A stretch of DNA of 47,688 nucleotides from Zancudomyces culisetae (taxonomy: Eukaryota; Kickxellomycota; Harpellomycetes; Harpellales; Legeriomycetaceae): positions 1-47,688 of the forward strand of contig LSSK01000115.1 in assembly GCA_001969505.1 (NCBI GenBank), in the 5' to 3' direction. Below are positions 1 through 15,400 of this stretch, piece by piece. The translations under genes and the position numbers were made by a program. Under the pieces are notes generated by a model. That model searched no databases. It was given only the letters and a program-made list of their open reading frames with translations, and was not told the origin of the DNA. Each line of letters begins with the position of its first letter. The first letter of the stretch is position 1.

Positions 1-499
1 AAAAAAATACCAAAACTAAGTAATTGCCATCTTTTATACACTCAATCTTTGACTTTTTTTTCTTATTGTGCTAATTTCTGAGACTTTGTTAAATCATTTT
101 AGCCCAATTCACGTGAGAAGTTCAAATTGAAAATTCGACGTAAAAAAAAATAAAGAAAAAGAAAACTGATCAAAGGTTTTTGGTTGTTATGCTTGATGCA
201 AACACGACCAAAAAAAAAAAAAAATTTAAGCGCAAAAGAAAAAAATTTTTTTTTTGCGTAAACTTATAGAGTTTATTGGTAATTGGGATTTAAACTCCAA
301 GAAATCTTGGTACATCTAAACTTTATGACTTTACATTTATAGAAATACAGAGTATATTCATATTGTTATACCAGAGATATACACTGGCTTTACATACCGA
401 AGCAAATATTGTAAATAGATTTTAATTTAATAAAAAGTCTCACATATAAAACTAAAAAAAGAAAAATATAAAAAGACTTTGAGCAATTCAGGAAAAACA
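1..499. other. Intergenic region upstream of midasin
   Basis: AT-rich DNA with many A and T homopolymer runs, for example near 212-225 and 240-256. No reading frame with a credible start or family match was seen. It presumably holds the midasin promoter and 5' leader. A TATATAAAA-like stretch lies about 55 bases before the chosen start codon, but AT-rich DNA makes such matches weak. Confidence 0.5.
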
Positions 500-3400
500 A
501 TGGATAAAATAGAAGTATATAGCCACGACAACGATGGGGATATGGAATTTGTGAATCCATTTTCCATAGATCTAGTGCGGGCTATGGAGGTACTGCACGA
601 AAATAGAGAACAGGCTATTGGTAAGTGCAAATGCGGGAGCAGGGTAATAACTAGGATGTTTGACCAAGTTGAGCAGTGGATAGTGCGGAACAAAGGAACG
701 ACGAGTACATATAGAAATAGAGATACAACTAGATATACAGCAGAGGGTGATATAGCTGAAATGATGGATATTGACAGTGAAGATGGTGGGCGGCAAGAAC
801 AAGCAAGGCAAGGGTTGGATTTGGTTTCCATGTTACTGCTTGGAGAGGGGCTTGGAATACTGGAGCGGGGAGAGTGTTTTACAACCAACACGAAAACTTG
901 TTGTAGTATCCATCAATCACGCCTAGAAACAATAAGCCGCGGTGGAATAAGATATAACGAAGATGAAGGAGAACTGACGTATTTGGTTGCACGAATATTT
1001 GGTCCGCTCTTAATAGAGCTAGTCAGTCGATGGTTGACTGAGCGGGTGGAGCGGATGGTCAAGACAGAGTTCATAGTCGATACCGACAAAGACGTGAAAT
1101 ACAGATTTGTAGTTGCATATACAATTGGGCAGTTGGTAGGAGTATGGACATATTTATCAGGACAGATCGAAAAGATAGTCGGAATAAATGATGTATGGGT
1201 AAACCAAGACTTTGAACAGAGTAACAATTATGGTGTTAAAAATGCTGGAAACGTTGAGCTAAAGTTGGCAAGGATGTTTACGATGTATCGTGTGATTGGG
1301 GCAATCAATGAGAGAATGGGCCAAACGGAGGCGAAAACCTTGCTCAATACATTCAAAATGCAGGTGTATGGCGATTTGATGGCCAAAGAAGAAATAGTGC
1401 GGTACATGGCGGTCCAGATAGTTGGAAGAGTAGAAAACATGGCCTGGAGAGAGATGCGAGAAATGGAAACGAAATGGGTGAAAAGCGAGAGTATCGAACA
1501 GAGAAACGTGGAGTTTAATGCAAAAGAGGAGCGGGAGAAAAGAGAGAAGCAAAGTAACTTGATGATCGCGCATAACGAGCGGTATAATAAGGGAGAAATA
1601 ATGTCAGGAAAGGAAGAAAGGAATGGATGGATCACAGAGAGCGACATAGACGAAAAGGTGGCAAATGTTTATGGAGTTTTATTAGCAAAAAACAATTCAA
1701 AGAGAAGTTCACGTGGAAGTATACAAGAAAATGGAATAGAACACCAGGAGAGTAAGGAAAACAAGGCCAAAGAGGTGGTAGGAACCAAACATGCGAGAGA
1801 AACAATGAGAAAATTGGCTCTTGCAGTATCGCAGCACCAGGCAATGTTGTTGTATGGACCTGGAGGCAGTGGTAAAACAACGATGATTGAGGAATTGGCA
1901 AGAATAACAGGTAATGAACTGGTGAAGATCCACTTGGGTGATCAAAGCGATGCCAAGGTACTTCTGGGAACATATATAAGCGGTGAGAAGCAAGGTGAGT
2001 TTGAGTGGCAGCAAGGAATTTTGAGCATAGGAGTACAGTCAGGAAAATGGGTTTTGGTTGAGGATATCGATAAGGCTCCAGATGAAGTCGCTTCAGTGTT
2101 AATTGGACTGTTGGAGAGCCGAGAGCTGTTTATCCCGGGGAGAGGCGAGAGAATAAAAGCACATAGTCAATTTGAGCTGTTTGGTACAGTTTCGTTATCA
2201 GTACCGACAGACTTTGGAAGAACACAAGGAAGTGGGGTTACAATGATGAGAGGAATAGCAGGAAACAACAACTGGAACCGTGTTGAGGTGCGACAAATGA
2301 GCAGTGAAGAGATGGCAGCAGTTGTGGCATGTAGATACGGGATCTTGGGACGGTATAGCAACGATATGGTGGAACTTTACGAACGGATAAGGCAAGAGCT
2401 TATAGAAGCAGCGGAGGGAGGTAGTTTGTATAGTAAAGGGTACGTGGGAGCACGAGATTTGTTGCGATGGTCAAAGAGAGTAGACCACTATATCAGACAA
2501 TCAGCATACTGGTGTAATCATGTGGATAGAGTGTTTGATACAGCAGAGGGGAGGTACTTGATGTTTGTGGAGGCGAGTGATGTGTTTTGTGGTTCAGAAC
2601 AAGATTACGAAAAGTGGGTCGAGAAGCTGAAGCGACTGGGAGAGATTTTGGGGGTGGCAGAGCAACGTGTGGACCATTATATTGATGGCAAAGAAATAGA
2701 AGTAAACATGGATGTAAAAGCTTCAACACATAACAACAATCGTGAAGGAATGGTGACGATAGGGAGAGCAAAGCTGAGAAGTAAACGTGATAGGCACAGT
2801 GTTCGTGGGCACACAGGCGGGCGCGGTCGAAAGCCATTTGCAACAACCCGGGGTGCAAGCAAGTTGATGGAAAAGATTGCGGTAAGTGTGGAGCTTAATG
2901 AGCCAGTAATACTATGTGGTGAGACGGGTACAGGGAAAACAACAATAGTGCAGCAAGTGGCAGATATGATAGGACAGGAATTGATCGTTGTCAATCTGTC
3001 ACAGCAGAGTGAGACGGGAGACTTGCTGGGAGGTTTTAAGCCGCTTGATCTGCGGGTAATGGCGGTGGTGCTGAAGGAAGAGTTTGATTGGTTGTTTGAA
3101 GAGACATTTTCGATAAAAAAGAACATGCGATATTTAGAAGCAGTTAGGCAGGCTGTGAACAAAAGCAACTGGAATCGACTAGGGAAATTGTTTTTGGAAG
3201 CGTTTAAAATGGCTCAAAAGGCGATTGCAAGCAAAAAAGAAAAGGCACGAGCACAATTAGAAAGTCGTGAAGAAAGTAGGTCTGGAAATGGGCAACCCGA
3301 AGAAGAAGGAGAAGGAGAAGGAGAAGGAGAAGAAGAAAGAGGTAGTGGTGGTGGAGGTGGTAAGAGAATAAAAATAGCAGATACGGGTGTGCTAGATCGA

Positions 3401-6400
3401 TTGGCTGAAAAGTGGGATGAGTTCAATGGCAAGACCAAGCGGTTTGTAAGTATTGAGAATGGGGGAAATGGTAAAATGATTTTTTCATATGTCGAAGGGT
3501 TGTTAGTAAAGGCGATTAAGGAAGGGAAATGGATTCTACTGGACGAAATTAACTTGGCAACTGCAGAGACACTGGAATGTCTGAATGGACTAGTAAACAG
3601 TGCAGAAGGAACACTTTTATTGTATGAACGAGGTGATATCGAACCCATTAAACGACACGAACGGTTCAGGTTATTTGCATGTATGAATCCAGCAACCGAT
3701 GTGGGAAAGAAAAACTTACCAGAGAGTTTGAGAGCGCGATTCAGTGAATTTTATGTGATGCCAATTGACAAAAATGAGGGAGATTTGAAAATGATTGTGG
3801 AGAAATATTTGGGCGATGTAAACATGAGTGGCAATACCAATAGGAGTGAGAAACCCATAAACAAACTAGAGGTGGTTAATCGAATTGTCGAGTTTTACAG
3901 GCAGAGTCGAATGCTGGCTAAGGATTTCAAGCTTGCTGATGGAGCACAGCAGCGGCCAGACTATAGTTTGCGAACGTTGACCAGAGCGTTGAGTTTTGCC
4001 AAAAAGTACTCTAGGTTATATGGAGTAAGAGAAGCAGTGTATGAAGGGATATATATGAGTTTTATTACGCAACTGGACCAACAGAGCAAGAACGAGTTGA
4101 CAAATCTGTTAAACAAGCTGATTTTTTCAGATATCGGTGGCAATAGTAATGGAAAGAATAATACCAGTAGTATGAGGAATGAGATGGATAAGGAGTATGT
4201 AAAAATTGGTAAATACTACATACCAAAACTCAAACAGGCAATACAACCAAGTAGTGAGGACAATGAGGAATATGTAGTTACCAAATCAGTAGCTGAAAAG
4301 ATGGAAAACCTGGCAAGAGCAATCATGGCACACGACTATCCAATTCTGATCCAGGGTCCAACATCAGCAGGCAAGACATCGATGGTAGAGTATCTAGCAA
4401 AGCTAACGAACCACAAATTTGTGCGTATTAACAACCACGAGCATACAGATCTACAGGAATACATTGGTAGCTATGTTAGTGGGGAGACGTTGGAATTCAA
4501 GGAAGGGTTGTTGGTTGATGCGCTACGTAATGGGTATTGGCTGGTTCTGGACGAATTGAATCTGGCACCAACCGAAGTGCTCGAAGCACTGAACCGGCTG
4601 TTGGACGATAATCGCGAGTTGGTAATCACAGAAACGCAACAAGTGGTGACTCCACATCCGGAATTTATGCTGTTTGCGACGCAGAATCCAGCAGGATTGG
4701 CCTATGGTGGACGTAAGCATTTGAGTCGTGCGTTCAAAAACCGGTTTTTGGAGTTGAATTTTGACGCGTTGCCGCCGACAGACGAGTTGGAAACTATTGT
4801 TATGCAGCGATGTGGAGTTTCGCCGGGTCAATCAAAAAAACTGATTGGAGTATATACCGAGTTGGTATTTCAAAAATCACAGTTATCAGTATTTCAAGCC
4901 GGTGGTGGTAATGCTGGTGGAAGCAGTAGCAGTAGTAGCGGGGGAGGAGGCGCTGGTGGTGGCGGTGGTGGTAATTCTGGATTTATCACGTTACGTGATT
5001 TATTTAGATGGGCCAATCGGATTTCCAAACACGAAAGTGCGGTGAGCAATGAGTTAATTGCACAATTTGGATATATGCTTCTAGGCGAGCGAATTCGAAA
5101 CAATGGAGAAAAGCAGCTAGTCAAGCAAGTACTAGAAAGAGTTTTTAAAGTAAAAATTGATGAACAACAGCTATATTCATCCGAGCATCTCACTCGTCTA
5201 TTGCAAGAATTCGGCGTGCGTGAAAGTGGTGTGATTTGGACATATGCGATGCGGAGACTGTTTATTTTGACAGCAAACAGTTTGAGATACAACGAACCAG
5301 TACTACTAGTTGGCGAGCCAGGATGTGGAAAGACGATGGTGTGCCAATTGCTGACGAACAGCACAGTCAATGTACTCAATTGTCATCAACATACCGAGAC
5401 ATCTGACTTGCTAGGTGGTCTGCGACCTGTCCGAAACAGACAAAACTATATCAATAGCGCAGTACTGTATGCCAAACAATACCTTGAACTATCTGCGAAC
5501 ACTGCTACTGAGGGTGGTGACGATATTTACGCAAACAAGTCGTTTTGGACCAAACTGGCACGGTTGGTCGGCGATGATGATTTGAGTAGTGCTGGTGATA
5601 ACAGTACGGAGCTCGCTAGAGTGGCAAAGTTGGCAGTGGCGAATTACCAAAAATCACGAGCGCTGTTTGAGTGGGTTGATGGTATCCTGACCAAATCGAT
5701 GAAAAATGGCGAGCCATTCCTGCTAGACGAAATCTCGCTGGCTGAGGATTCAGTCCTGGAACGACTCAACAGTGTATTGGAACCCAAACGGACACTGTTG
5801 CTAGCCGAACGAGTCGACATGAATGTCACTAGTGACGATGGCGAAAGCGATGGCAACTTTATAGTGGCAAAAAGTGGATTCCAATTCATGGCAACTATGA
5901 ATCCTGGTGGAGATTACGGCAAAAAGGAACTAAGTCCAGCACTCCGCAATCGGTTTGTGGAGTATTACGTACCCAACATAATCAACAACACAGAAGACGT
6001 GACCAATATTTTGGTTGGCAATCTGAAACTAGCAAGTGCTGAGTTGGAGGAGTCGGTGGCGCGGATAGTAATTGAATTTATTGGGTGGTTTGGAGATATG
6101 TTCTTTTCACAAAGCAGTATCAATGACTCTAATATAATCACTATCAGACACTATATTGCATGGTGCATGTTTATTAACAAGACATACGTACATTTGGGAC
6201 TCCGACAGGCAGTTGTGCATGGTGGGTGTTTGGTGTTATTGGATGGGTTGGGCACAATCGACTACATAAGTGCAGTTGCATTGAGTCTATCTGGATCATC
6301 ATCATCATCATCAGATATTAGTGAGAGTGGCAACAAGAAACGAATTCGTGCTGGGTGTATCAATAAATTGATTGAACTTTCAGCAGTACTTGATCGTGGT

Positions 6401-9400
6401 GAGAGTGCAGAATTTGACAAGACTCTGTTGTTTGTTGATGATAAAAACAGTGGTGACTTGAGACAGCGGATTGAATACAACAAGACAATTTCGGCAGCCG
6501 ACAAGCGATACTTTGGGATATTCCCATTCTATGTTGAAATTGTAACCAAAAATGGCATCCAATGTGATGTGGAGGCAATAATCAGAAATTATGCACTACA
6601 TTCACCAACGACTTTTAATAACCTGACCAAGATACTACGTGCGCTGCAAATCAACAAACCTGTTTTGCTGGAAGGATCTCCTGGTGTTGGTAAAACGACA
6701 ATTGTCGAAACTATAGCAAAACTAACCAACAAAAGCTTGGTTCGGATCAATTTGAGTGACCAGACTGACCTGGTAGATTTGTTTGGAACTGATTTGCCAT
6801 CATCATCATCATCAAACAACAATAATGATGGTGATGATAATAGCAGTAGTAGTGGTGGTGGTCGTGTGGATGAAGTCTTTGCATGGAAATCTGCACCATT
6901 CCTTACCGCAATGCTGAACGGTGACTGGGTTCTATTAGATGAAATTAATCTGGCATCACAATCTGTTCTTGAAGGTTTGAATTCTGTATTGGATCATCGA
7001 CAAGTTGTGTATATTTCCGAACTCAACAAGACATTTAACTGTCACAGCGAATTCAAAATCTTTGCGGCCCAAAACCCAATGTCACAAGGTGGTGGCAGAA
7101 AGGGATTACCAAAGTCATTTACCAGTCGGTTTGTGAATATTTATATTGATGAATTGGAATATACTGATTATTTGACCATTCTACTCTCTTCAAGACTGGG
7201 TAATACTAATAGTAATGGTAATGATAGTGATGGTGATGGTAATAGTTATAAGCAGTACATTGATAAGCTAAAAGAAACATGCCTTAAATTCAACCAATTG
7301 GTCTGTTCTCATTTCACCATGTACGAATTCAATTTGCGTGATATAAACAGATGGTTAGACATCACTCTGACCACACACTCGACCAAATCATCATCAAATA
7401 CGCTATGCGATCCTCTTGATTTCATTTCCATCTGCTACCTAAACCAAATGAACAATGTTTCCGACTACAATAAAATGAAGCTACTCATTGCGGAATTTTT
7501 CAAAATTGATCCAAATTATTTCGATAATTTACAGACAACTTTTAATTACAAAACTGATATGTTGACAATAGGAAATGCCACCATCAATAAGGATGAATAT
7601 CAAACACAACAATCCGATTCAACTACAACACTTTCTAGAGATCTTAATAGTAATGGTATTAGTAATGGTAATGGTATTAGTAATGGTAGTGGTAATATGG
7701 AGTTAATGATCAAGAAATCCGACACTCAATCACTACAATCTCTTATCCATGCAATCAACATGAATTGGATGTCGATTGTCTACGCCACCAATGCAGCACA
7801 TCTTATCAAAACCGCAGCATACCTGACACATAACCGGCTCGAGATCTTTACAATGAACGGTTCAGTAGACACCCTGGAACTGCTCGGTAGTTATGAAAAG
7901 TTTGATGTACACAGACACATAAACAAGTTTCTGCATGCCTTAAATGATACCATTTCGTGGCTCATCCAACACTTGCTTTTATCCAGACAATTGGATCAGC
8001 GACATGTTATTGATCACAGCGAAAAATTGACTATGTTTTATAACTATATCTTGAAGTGTATGAGCGAAGATTCTGAATCTTCACTACCAACCTCACCCAA
8101 AAACAACGACAACGACAATAATAATAATAACAATAGTAATAGTAATAGTAGTACACATCGAGTGTTGAATTTCAACTATATCAACCAAATATTTACATTT
8201 ATTTCCTCCATCGAATATCTCGACCAACATACAAGAACACGAATTGAGGAATTATACAACCAGTATCATAATTTGATACTATTACTTGATAATAATACTC
8301 TACAAGATGGAACGGATACGAATAAGAACAAGAATAAAGGTGGGATGTTTGAATGGGTAGATGGAATACTCATCAACGCATTGTTAGAAGGAAATTGGTT
8401 GTTGATAGACAAGGCTAATCTATGTAACCCATCGATTTTGGATCGATTGAATTCGTTACTAGAACCACCAAATTCCAAACTAGTAATTACAGAATCTGGT
8501 TGTTCATCTTTTAATTCCAATTCCAATTCCAATTCTAATTCCAATTCCAATTCCAATTCCAATTCCAATTCCAATTCCAATTCCAATTCCAATTCTAATA
8601 ACCAAAAATCTGGAATTGATGAAGAAATACGAACAATCATCCCACACAAGAATTTCCGTCTTTTCTTAACCATCGATCCAACTAGTAGTAACCAGCTCAG
8701 TCGTGCAATGAAAAACCGTGGGTTGTCTATATACAACCATGGCAATCTTCAACAATTCACTGGCAACAGTGATGGTGGTGGTATGAACATGTTTGTTGAT
8801 TACTTTGACTATATCAAGATGGCCAATTCCATTGGGCTTTACAACTTTGATTATATTGACAAGTGTATTTCTCCACTTTTACCAACTGATGTATCTGATA
8901 GACCAGTTGGAAACATGAATATCAAGGAATTGTTTGTAATGAATGCTAAACTAGCCTTGGAAAAACTACAACGTGGTTACTATTACTCTACAAATACAAA
9001 TACAAACACCAATACAAATGCAAATGCTGAAGTTGATGCTGATGCGAATACTGATAGTAATCAACTCTTGGTAAATTTTTTCAAGAACAACTCAAACTTA
9101 CTTCCAATCCATAATAACGAATTCAGCAATTTGGGATTGTCAACTGCACACTTGTATTCAAAACTCCTAAGCCACTCACTAGCATTTTCTAGTAGTTACA
9201 AACAGAACATGAATAATCAGTATTTGGCTTATACTTTACCTCTGGCCATTATTTCACATTTGAATGTCGATTTCGATACCAAATACCTTGTGGAACTGTT
9301 GAAGCTAGAAACAAGAATCCAAGGAACCAACATTGACGGCATGGATTCGATCATCAAGTTGTTGATGTTGCTTAAGGATTCCGATCATACCGTACAAAAG

Positions 9401-12400
9401 AGTAATGTATTGTATGATTTAGTTGATGCTATCAGCAAATGTTATTCCACAACTTGTCCAAAATACTCCAATTTACTTTCAATTGACAAATTTGCCAACC
9501 CGAGATTACTTTCCCGTCAACTGAAACTGCAACAATTGCAACAACCTTATCGATTTTCCAGAGATATCAATATCAATACCAATATCAATACCAATATTGA
9601 GACTGAGACCAATACCGATTCTATTGCGGTTGGCGACAGTGTTGATGACGTATATTACTGTCTGTTATTAAAATTATTCAATTTACATGTTTTCCACTTT
9701 CTTTTGACTCAAAGACTGTTTGTTGACGATGAGTTGGCTACTGACACCGACAGAAACGGAACTGAAATTGGAATCGGAATCGGAAATTTTGTGTTGAACT
9801 GCGAGTATAGAGATGGTGGTCGGTTACTTGATAGTTTCTATTCACTGTATAGTCACACAACTGTGATTTTAAATAACTTTATCTCTCGAGTTTTGGAATT
9901 TTCCACTTTAATCTCAGACACCAATACCGATATCAATAAGCAAGACGAAATGGATATGGAAGTCGATGTTAATGTTAGTAATGAAAATGGAAATGGTAGT
10001 CATAGTCATAGTAATAATAATACATATGCGATACCAAAATCCGAGTTGCAACATATTGTGGATTGTTGTCAGTTAATTGAACGCTTACTTGACATACTAA
10101 CCACTCCAATCCTCAACACATCACCATCTAAGAACGATGGTAGCAGTAAAAAAACCATGCTAAGTCTGAACTATTTGCTGTTTACCTTTGATTCATATTT
10201 ACAACACTTTAAACAACTGATCAGTAGTTTTGATCGTTTGGCTAGTATTGCACCTCTTTCAGCATTTGTTGGCCAAGACACCTATGACTTTATAGTTCTT
10301 CAATTGGTTCCACTTATTTATGGTCCAAACCATCGCTGCTACTTTTCACTCCACCATACTGCGACTGAACTTCACAAACGGGTATCACAACCTATTCTTG
10401 ATGGATTTGAATGTAAACATGAACTGTTTGATATCCAACATTTGGAAGCGTCTCTTATGTATAAACTAACACCAATCATAGATACCAATTCTCTGTTGTC
10501 GCTTCCCAGCAATGTCAACAATAGTATCACCAATAGTGATGAAATCGGTGTGAACGAGATTTCGCGATTTGTTGATGGTAGCAGTGAAAAGATAAGCCGC
10601 TTGTTGAAGTATATTGGGGATAACAAGCAACAAATTGATAGCAGGTTGGTGGATTCCATCTCTACAATTTATTCACTGTACTTGAAGCATCAGTTGGATT
10701 CCAAGCCCAATACTAGTACCAATGCTACTGGTGGTAGCGATGGTGAGGATCACTTGTTGGGAACGTTGATTACTGCTATCCTTGGTGATTTGAGTAAATA
10801 CCTAAATACGCTAGCCACTTCCTCGACCCTCCCACAACTGGAACAGCAACAACAACAACAACAACAGCAACAGCAACAAGTTGGTAATGAAGCTGATGCT
10901 GTAGATTTGCGAATCTTTGATTTGGTGGAATACAAGTGTCTGAATAGACAGCTAATTACCCAGCTTTTTGTTGAATCTAACTTTGGCAAACCAACCACAA
11001 GCTCAAACAATACAAATCAGTCAACGACACTGATCAACAGACATTTGAAACATAATCTATATTCATTTGGATATTTGAAGAATCTTGTATTAAACAACCT
11101 ACTAACAATTGAAAATAGCAATAGCAACAGTAATAGTAATAGTAATATCGAAAATGGTATCAGTGATCGAAATGAAAACAAACAAGCCATCTTGTTGAAA
11201 CTGTTGCATGAAAAGCTGTATTACCATTACTTGACACTATTTACTTCTTCCACATTGGCAGCTGATAGTAAGAGTGACGTTTCTATTGAACGACAACTTA
11301 TTCATACACTGACCACTACACTTGTTGGCATTACAGAATTGGCAAATATTTCCAATTTTGGATACTACTACTCGGAACTTTCACCTACCATTCACAAAAA
11401 GATTTCGGGCCTGTTATCGATCCACACTAGCGATTCGAATGCTGTTGATGTAGGAGACTGTCTGGAATACCTAAACCTGCTGTACTTGCTGTATGTGTCG
11501 GTATACCAACTCGATACCACCACAACTCCTCCAGCTGGATCAAAATTGGGTGGTGAAATTGACCAATTGTTTGTTGACCTGATTGTGTTGCTTGGCAAGC
11601 CGAGCGAATACTATAATACACAACTTGTTGCTGCTTTACATCGACTTTCTGCACACTTTGCAACACTTGTGACGACTGAGGATGATAATAATAATAGTAA
11701 TAATAATATCATGCAATCTGGGTTATTGTTGACAGTTGGGGCGATTACCAACATCATTTTTAACGAGTCGCTTGGGCTGTTTATTATGTATGTTTCAACC
11801 ACCGATAACCACAGCGTTGCAGACCGGAAGGTGTGTTTCTTGAAGGCCAAATTACTGCTTACATATACAATTTTGTCTCTAGTGGTTCCAAAGACACATC
11901 CAGTAAACCACAACTACCGTGTGTTGTATAACATTAGTAATGCGGTTGGAAAATCAAGGTTCTATGATGCAAATTACCAAGCCAACTACTTGGTTGGATA
12001 TCTCACAACCACGTCCTCAAACACTCTTTCATCATCTAGTGTAGCTACCCATTATGGTAATGGCTCTGGTAATGGTAATGGTAGTGACGTTGGATTTGAG
12101 GATCAAAGTACCAAGTACTACCGCTCTAAATATTTACAATGCCTTGATTCAATCAACGAGTACACTTCTTCCTTCAAACATGTTTTGTCTTCAGGCACAC
12201 CACAATCAGCACCATCTACTGCTGATGAATCAGAGTACATAGGCCACTGGCAGGCTATAACCAATATCCTCACCAACATCATTCCACTACAAACCGTGCG
12301 ACAGCTTGAGGTGTTGACAGTCGACCAGCTAACGCTTCTAAACAACAAATTAAGGTTCACCATCAACAAACACTTTGTTCAGAATGATCAGTCTAGTGTT

Positions 12401-15400
12401 GATGGTATTCAGGTCGTGTGGACAACTCTACTATTGTCCATGTATTCGGATATGATGGGATGTCTGGACCACTTTAAATCATCAGTACATTACAACAGAC
12501 AGTTTGGAAAAGTTGTCACAAATGATGCTCATCCACCTCATCCAACCACTGTTGTAAAGACACTCTGTACTTTCCCAATTAATTTCCATTCAGCTGACTA
12601 TAAATTCGCCACTCTGTTCACAAGTAAAGATACCTTACAATTTATTAAGCAGCTAGCATTGGCAAAACATGGGCAATCCGATGTGGATGCAGATGCCTAT
12701 TCAAGTATTGGTAGTACCATGTACATTTCAAACATTCCAGCTACAGTCGTTGTCAAAAACAGCACCACTTTTCGTTTCGATGGTTCTGAATCGGCTTTGT
12801 ATCAACGCTACCTATTGCTTTTGCTTTTGCGACACACAGCATTGACAATATCAAATGGCCGCCACAGTAAAAATGCTGATGCTAGTACTGAATTGCTAGA
12901 TACTCTATTTGGTGAATACTACAAAGTTGGAAATCTTATTGAAGATTATACCTACCACAACAAGATCGAACAGGCCAATCTGTACAAAAACAGGCCTAAC
13001 AGTGCTAATCAATCTGAACATGGTCAAACCGGAAACGGTGACGAACTTGATGAAGAAGAGAAGGATAAGCAAACGTGGTTCCCAACCTTTTCAGAACTCG
13101 AAAATATCAACATCGATGGTCTGAACGATAACCCATCTTCTTATACAGATTCAAACCAAGCGGAGAAGGCCAGAGTTACTGTAAATCCAGTTCTTGATGA
13201 AACCATTCTAAACAAATTTATTACCTGTTTCAAGTATTTGGCAAATTATTCCGCAAGTAAAGCCACATTACCATCAGAACTGAGTCACAACGATGATGAT
13301 GATAGTGATAGCGATAGCGAGGATGTTTTGGGACTGTTTTTAATGATGTTGTCTAGCCAGTTCAATTTATTGAACAGTCAATTGGGCAACTTGCTTTTGG
13401 ATACTTCAGTATTGAACAATTTGGGATCATCGACTGGTTCGTTATCAACATTACTTTCCGCATTTAGAAACAATTTCTTGCTGAATAGTAACATCAATCA
13501 TTTATTGAAAAAGTTCCAATCAACCGAATCTAAATCCAAGAAAAATTCAAAGACAAAATCAAAATCAAAATCAAAGACAAAGACAATTTCGGCATCAAAG
13601 TCCAAACAAACAAGTAGCAACTCCACGCTACATTCACTCTTATATTCCAGCAACAACGATATCCTGGCTACAGATTTTGAAATATACGATTTCTATCATG
13701 ACCCTAACGTTCCCCAAGCCATGTTATTGCAAGATATTTTGGGTCCACTGAAAGCCAAAATCCAAAAGCTGTTATCAAACAGCCAAGATATAGACCAGGA
13801 TCAGGATATGGATATGGATGATTCCGCAATTTTCCTCAGTTCATTGGAAAGTGCATTCTTGGAGCTGCTCGTAGTTATTGACAGGATCTTGGTTGGTTTT
13901 AAAATCTTTGATACAAGTGTGTACAAATATCTTGTATTCCTCGAACAACTTCATGTAAAGTTAGACGAGTTCCAAAAATACTACTTTTCATCATCAGCAA
14001 CGTCCAAAAAACACCAAGATGATGATGATCAAGAAGAAAAAGATAAAGATGGTAAGGATGGTAAGGATAGTTGGCTGAGAGGATTTGGTACTGAATTGAA
14101 GGCAATTACCGACCTAATAATCAGTTGGAGACAACTTGAACTCAACAATTGGCCTCGGCTTATGGACCTCGAATTCTACAGACTGTCACGCAAAAACTCG
14201 AATGTCTACTGGTTCTACTTGTACAAAATCTTTGCAAACTCCAACCTCGGCCAAGACAAAATGGAATTTGTCAGGCTTATTGATCAATTTCTCTCCACCA
14301 GTCCAATCTGTGAATTTGAACATCGGTTGGATCTATTACAAGCGTTTATCAATTACTCTTCTACTTTTACACAAATAAGCTCAAACTCAAACTCAAACTC
14401 TAATGCTGTTGGTATTGCGAATATCGTTTCTTACTATTCAACATTTGTTCCAGCTATCCGTACCCACATTGATAATCTACACAGTTCAGTTTCCACAAAA
14501 CTCAAGCAATACGTCAAAATCTCTAGCTGGTCTGATGTCAATCCCATTGCTCTCCGCCAATCTGCCAAGAAATCCCACTCCTTGCTGGCCAAATGTTTGC
14601 GTGAATTCAGGGACGGCCTGATGCTGCACTCCAACAACGTCATTGAAACGTACTTGCACTCACTTTCCAGACTTTCAAACATCGCCAGCAACGGTATACG
14701 TATACAGTCGACATTTGAGTTTGGTGCCAGCAGCGGTTTGGTTGTTGATTCGTTCTTGATAGCCAAAAATCAATCCACTGAAATGGTACTACATAATACC
14801 TCGTTGCTACCGCTAATGGGATTGGATTCTCATGCGCAATATGATCAGCTGGTTAATTTCGACTCATGGCAATCCAAACGGTTCTCAAAGATTGCCAACT
14901 TGCACACATTAATCAACGCACCATATTTTGCCCAATCTCTCAACAACCTCGCCGACTTTTTCATCTCGGACATTTATGAACAAGTGAAATACTATCAAAC
15001 ACTTACCTACCAACCACAAGATACACAACCATCCGATACCAAGAAACCTGATAACCATAAGAGCAAATTCTGGTCGTTGAATAAACAACTGGCTAACAAG
15101 TTTTTGGTTTCAACTTGTAAAACCCTTCGGTCAGATCACGGTTTGAAAAAGACCACAAATGTGTTGGTAAAATTCAACCTTGTCAATACTTTGCTTGATC
15201 ACCAACAACGTCACTTATCCTCTGCTCTCTTTGGATCAACTTGTAACAGCTCCCACACCGACAGTTGTAATAACAGTAACAATAACGATAACAATAAAAA
15301 TAATAGTAGTCAAGATAGCAGTACTTGTTCTTGTTGCTTATCGCCTGATCAATCAACCAAGCTATTCAATATTCTCTCACTATTCAACCAAACCATAAAC

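Noticed and set aside
8266-8745. Minus-strand frame with a Leu-Glu repeat
   Set aside because: It is the complement of the AATTCC repeat in midasin, with no independent support.
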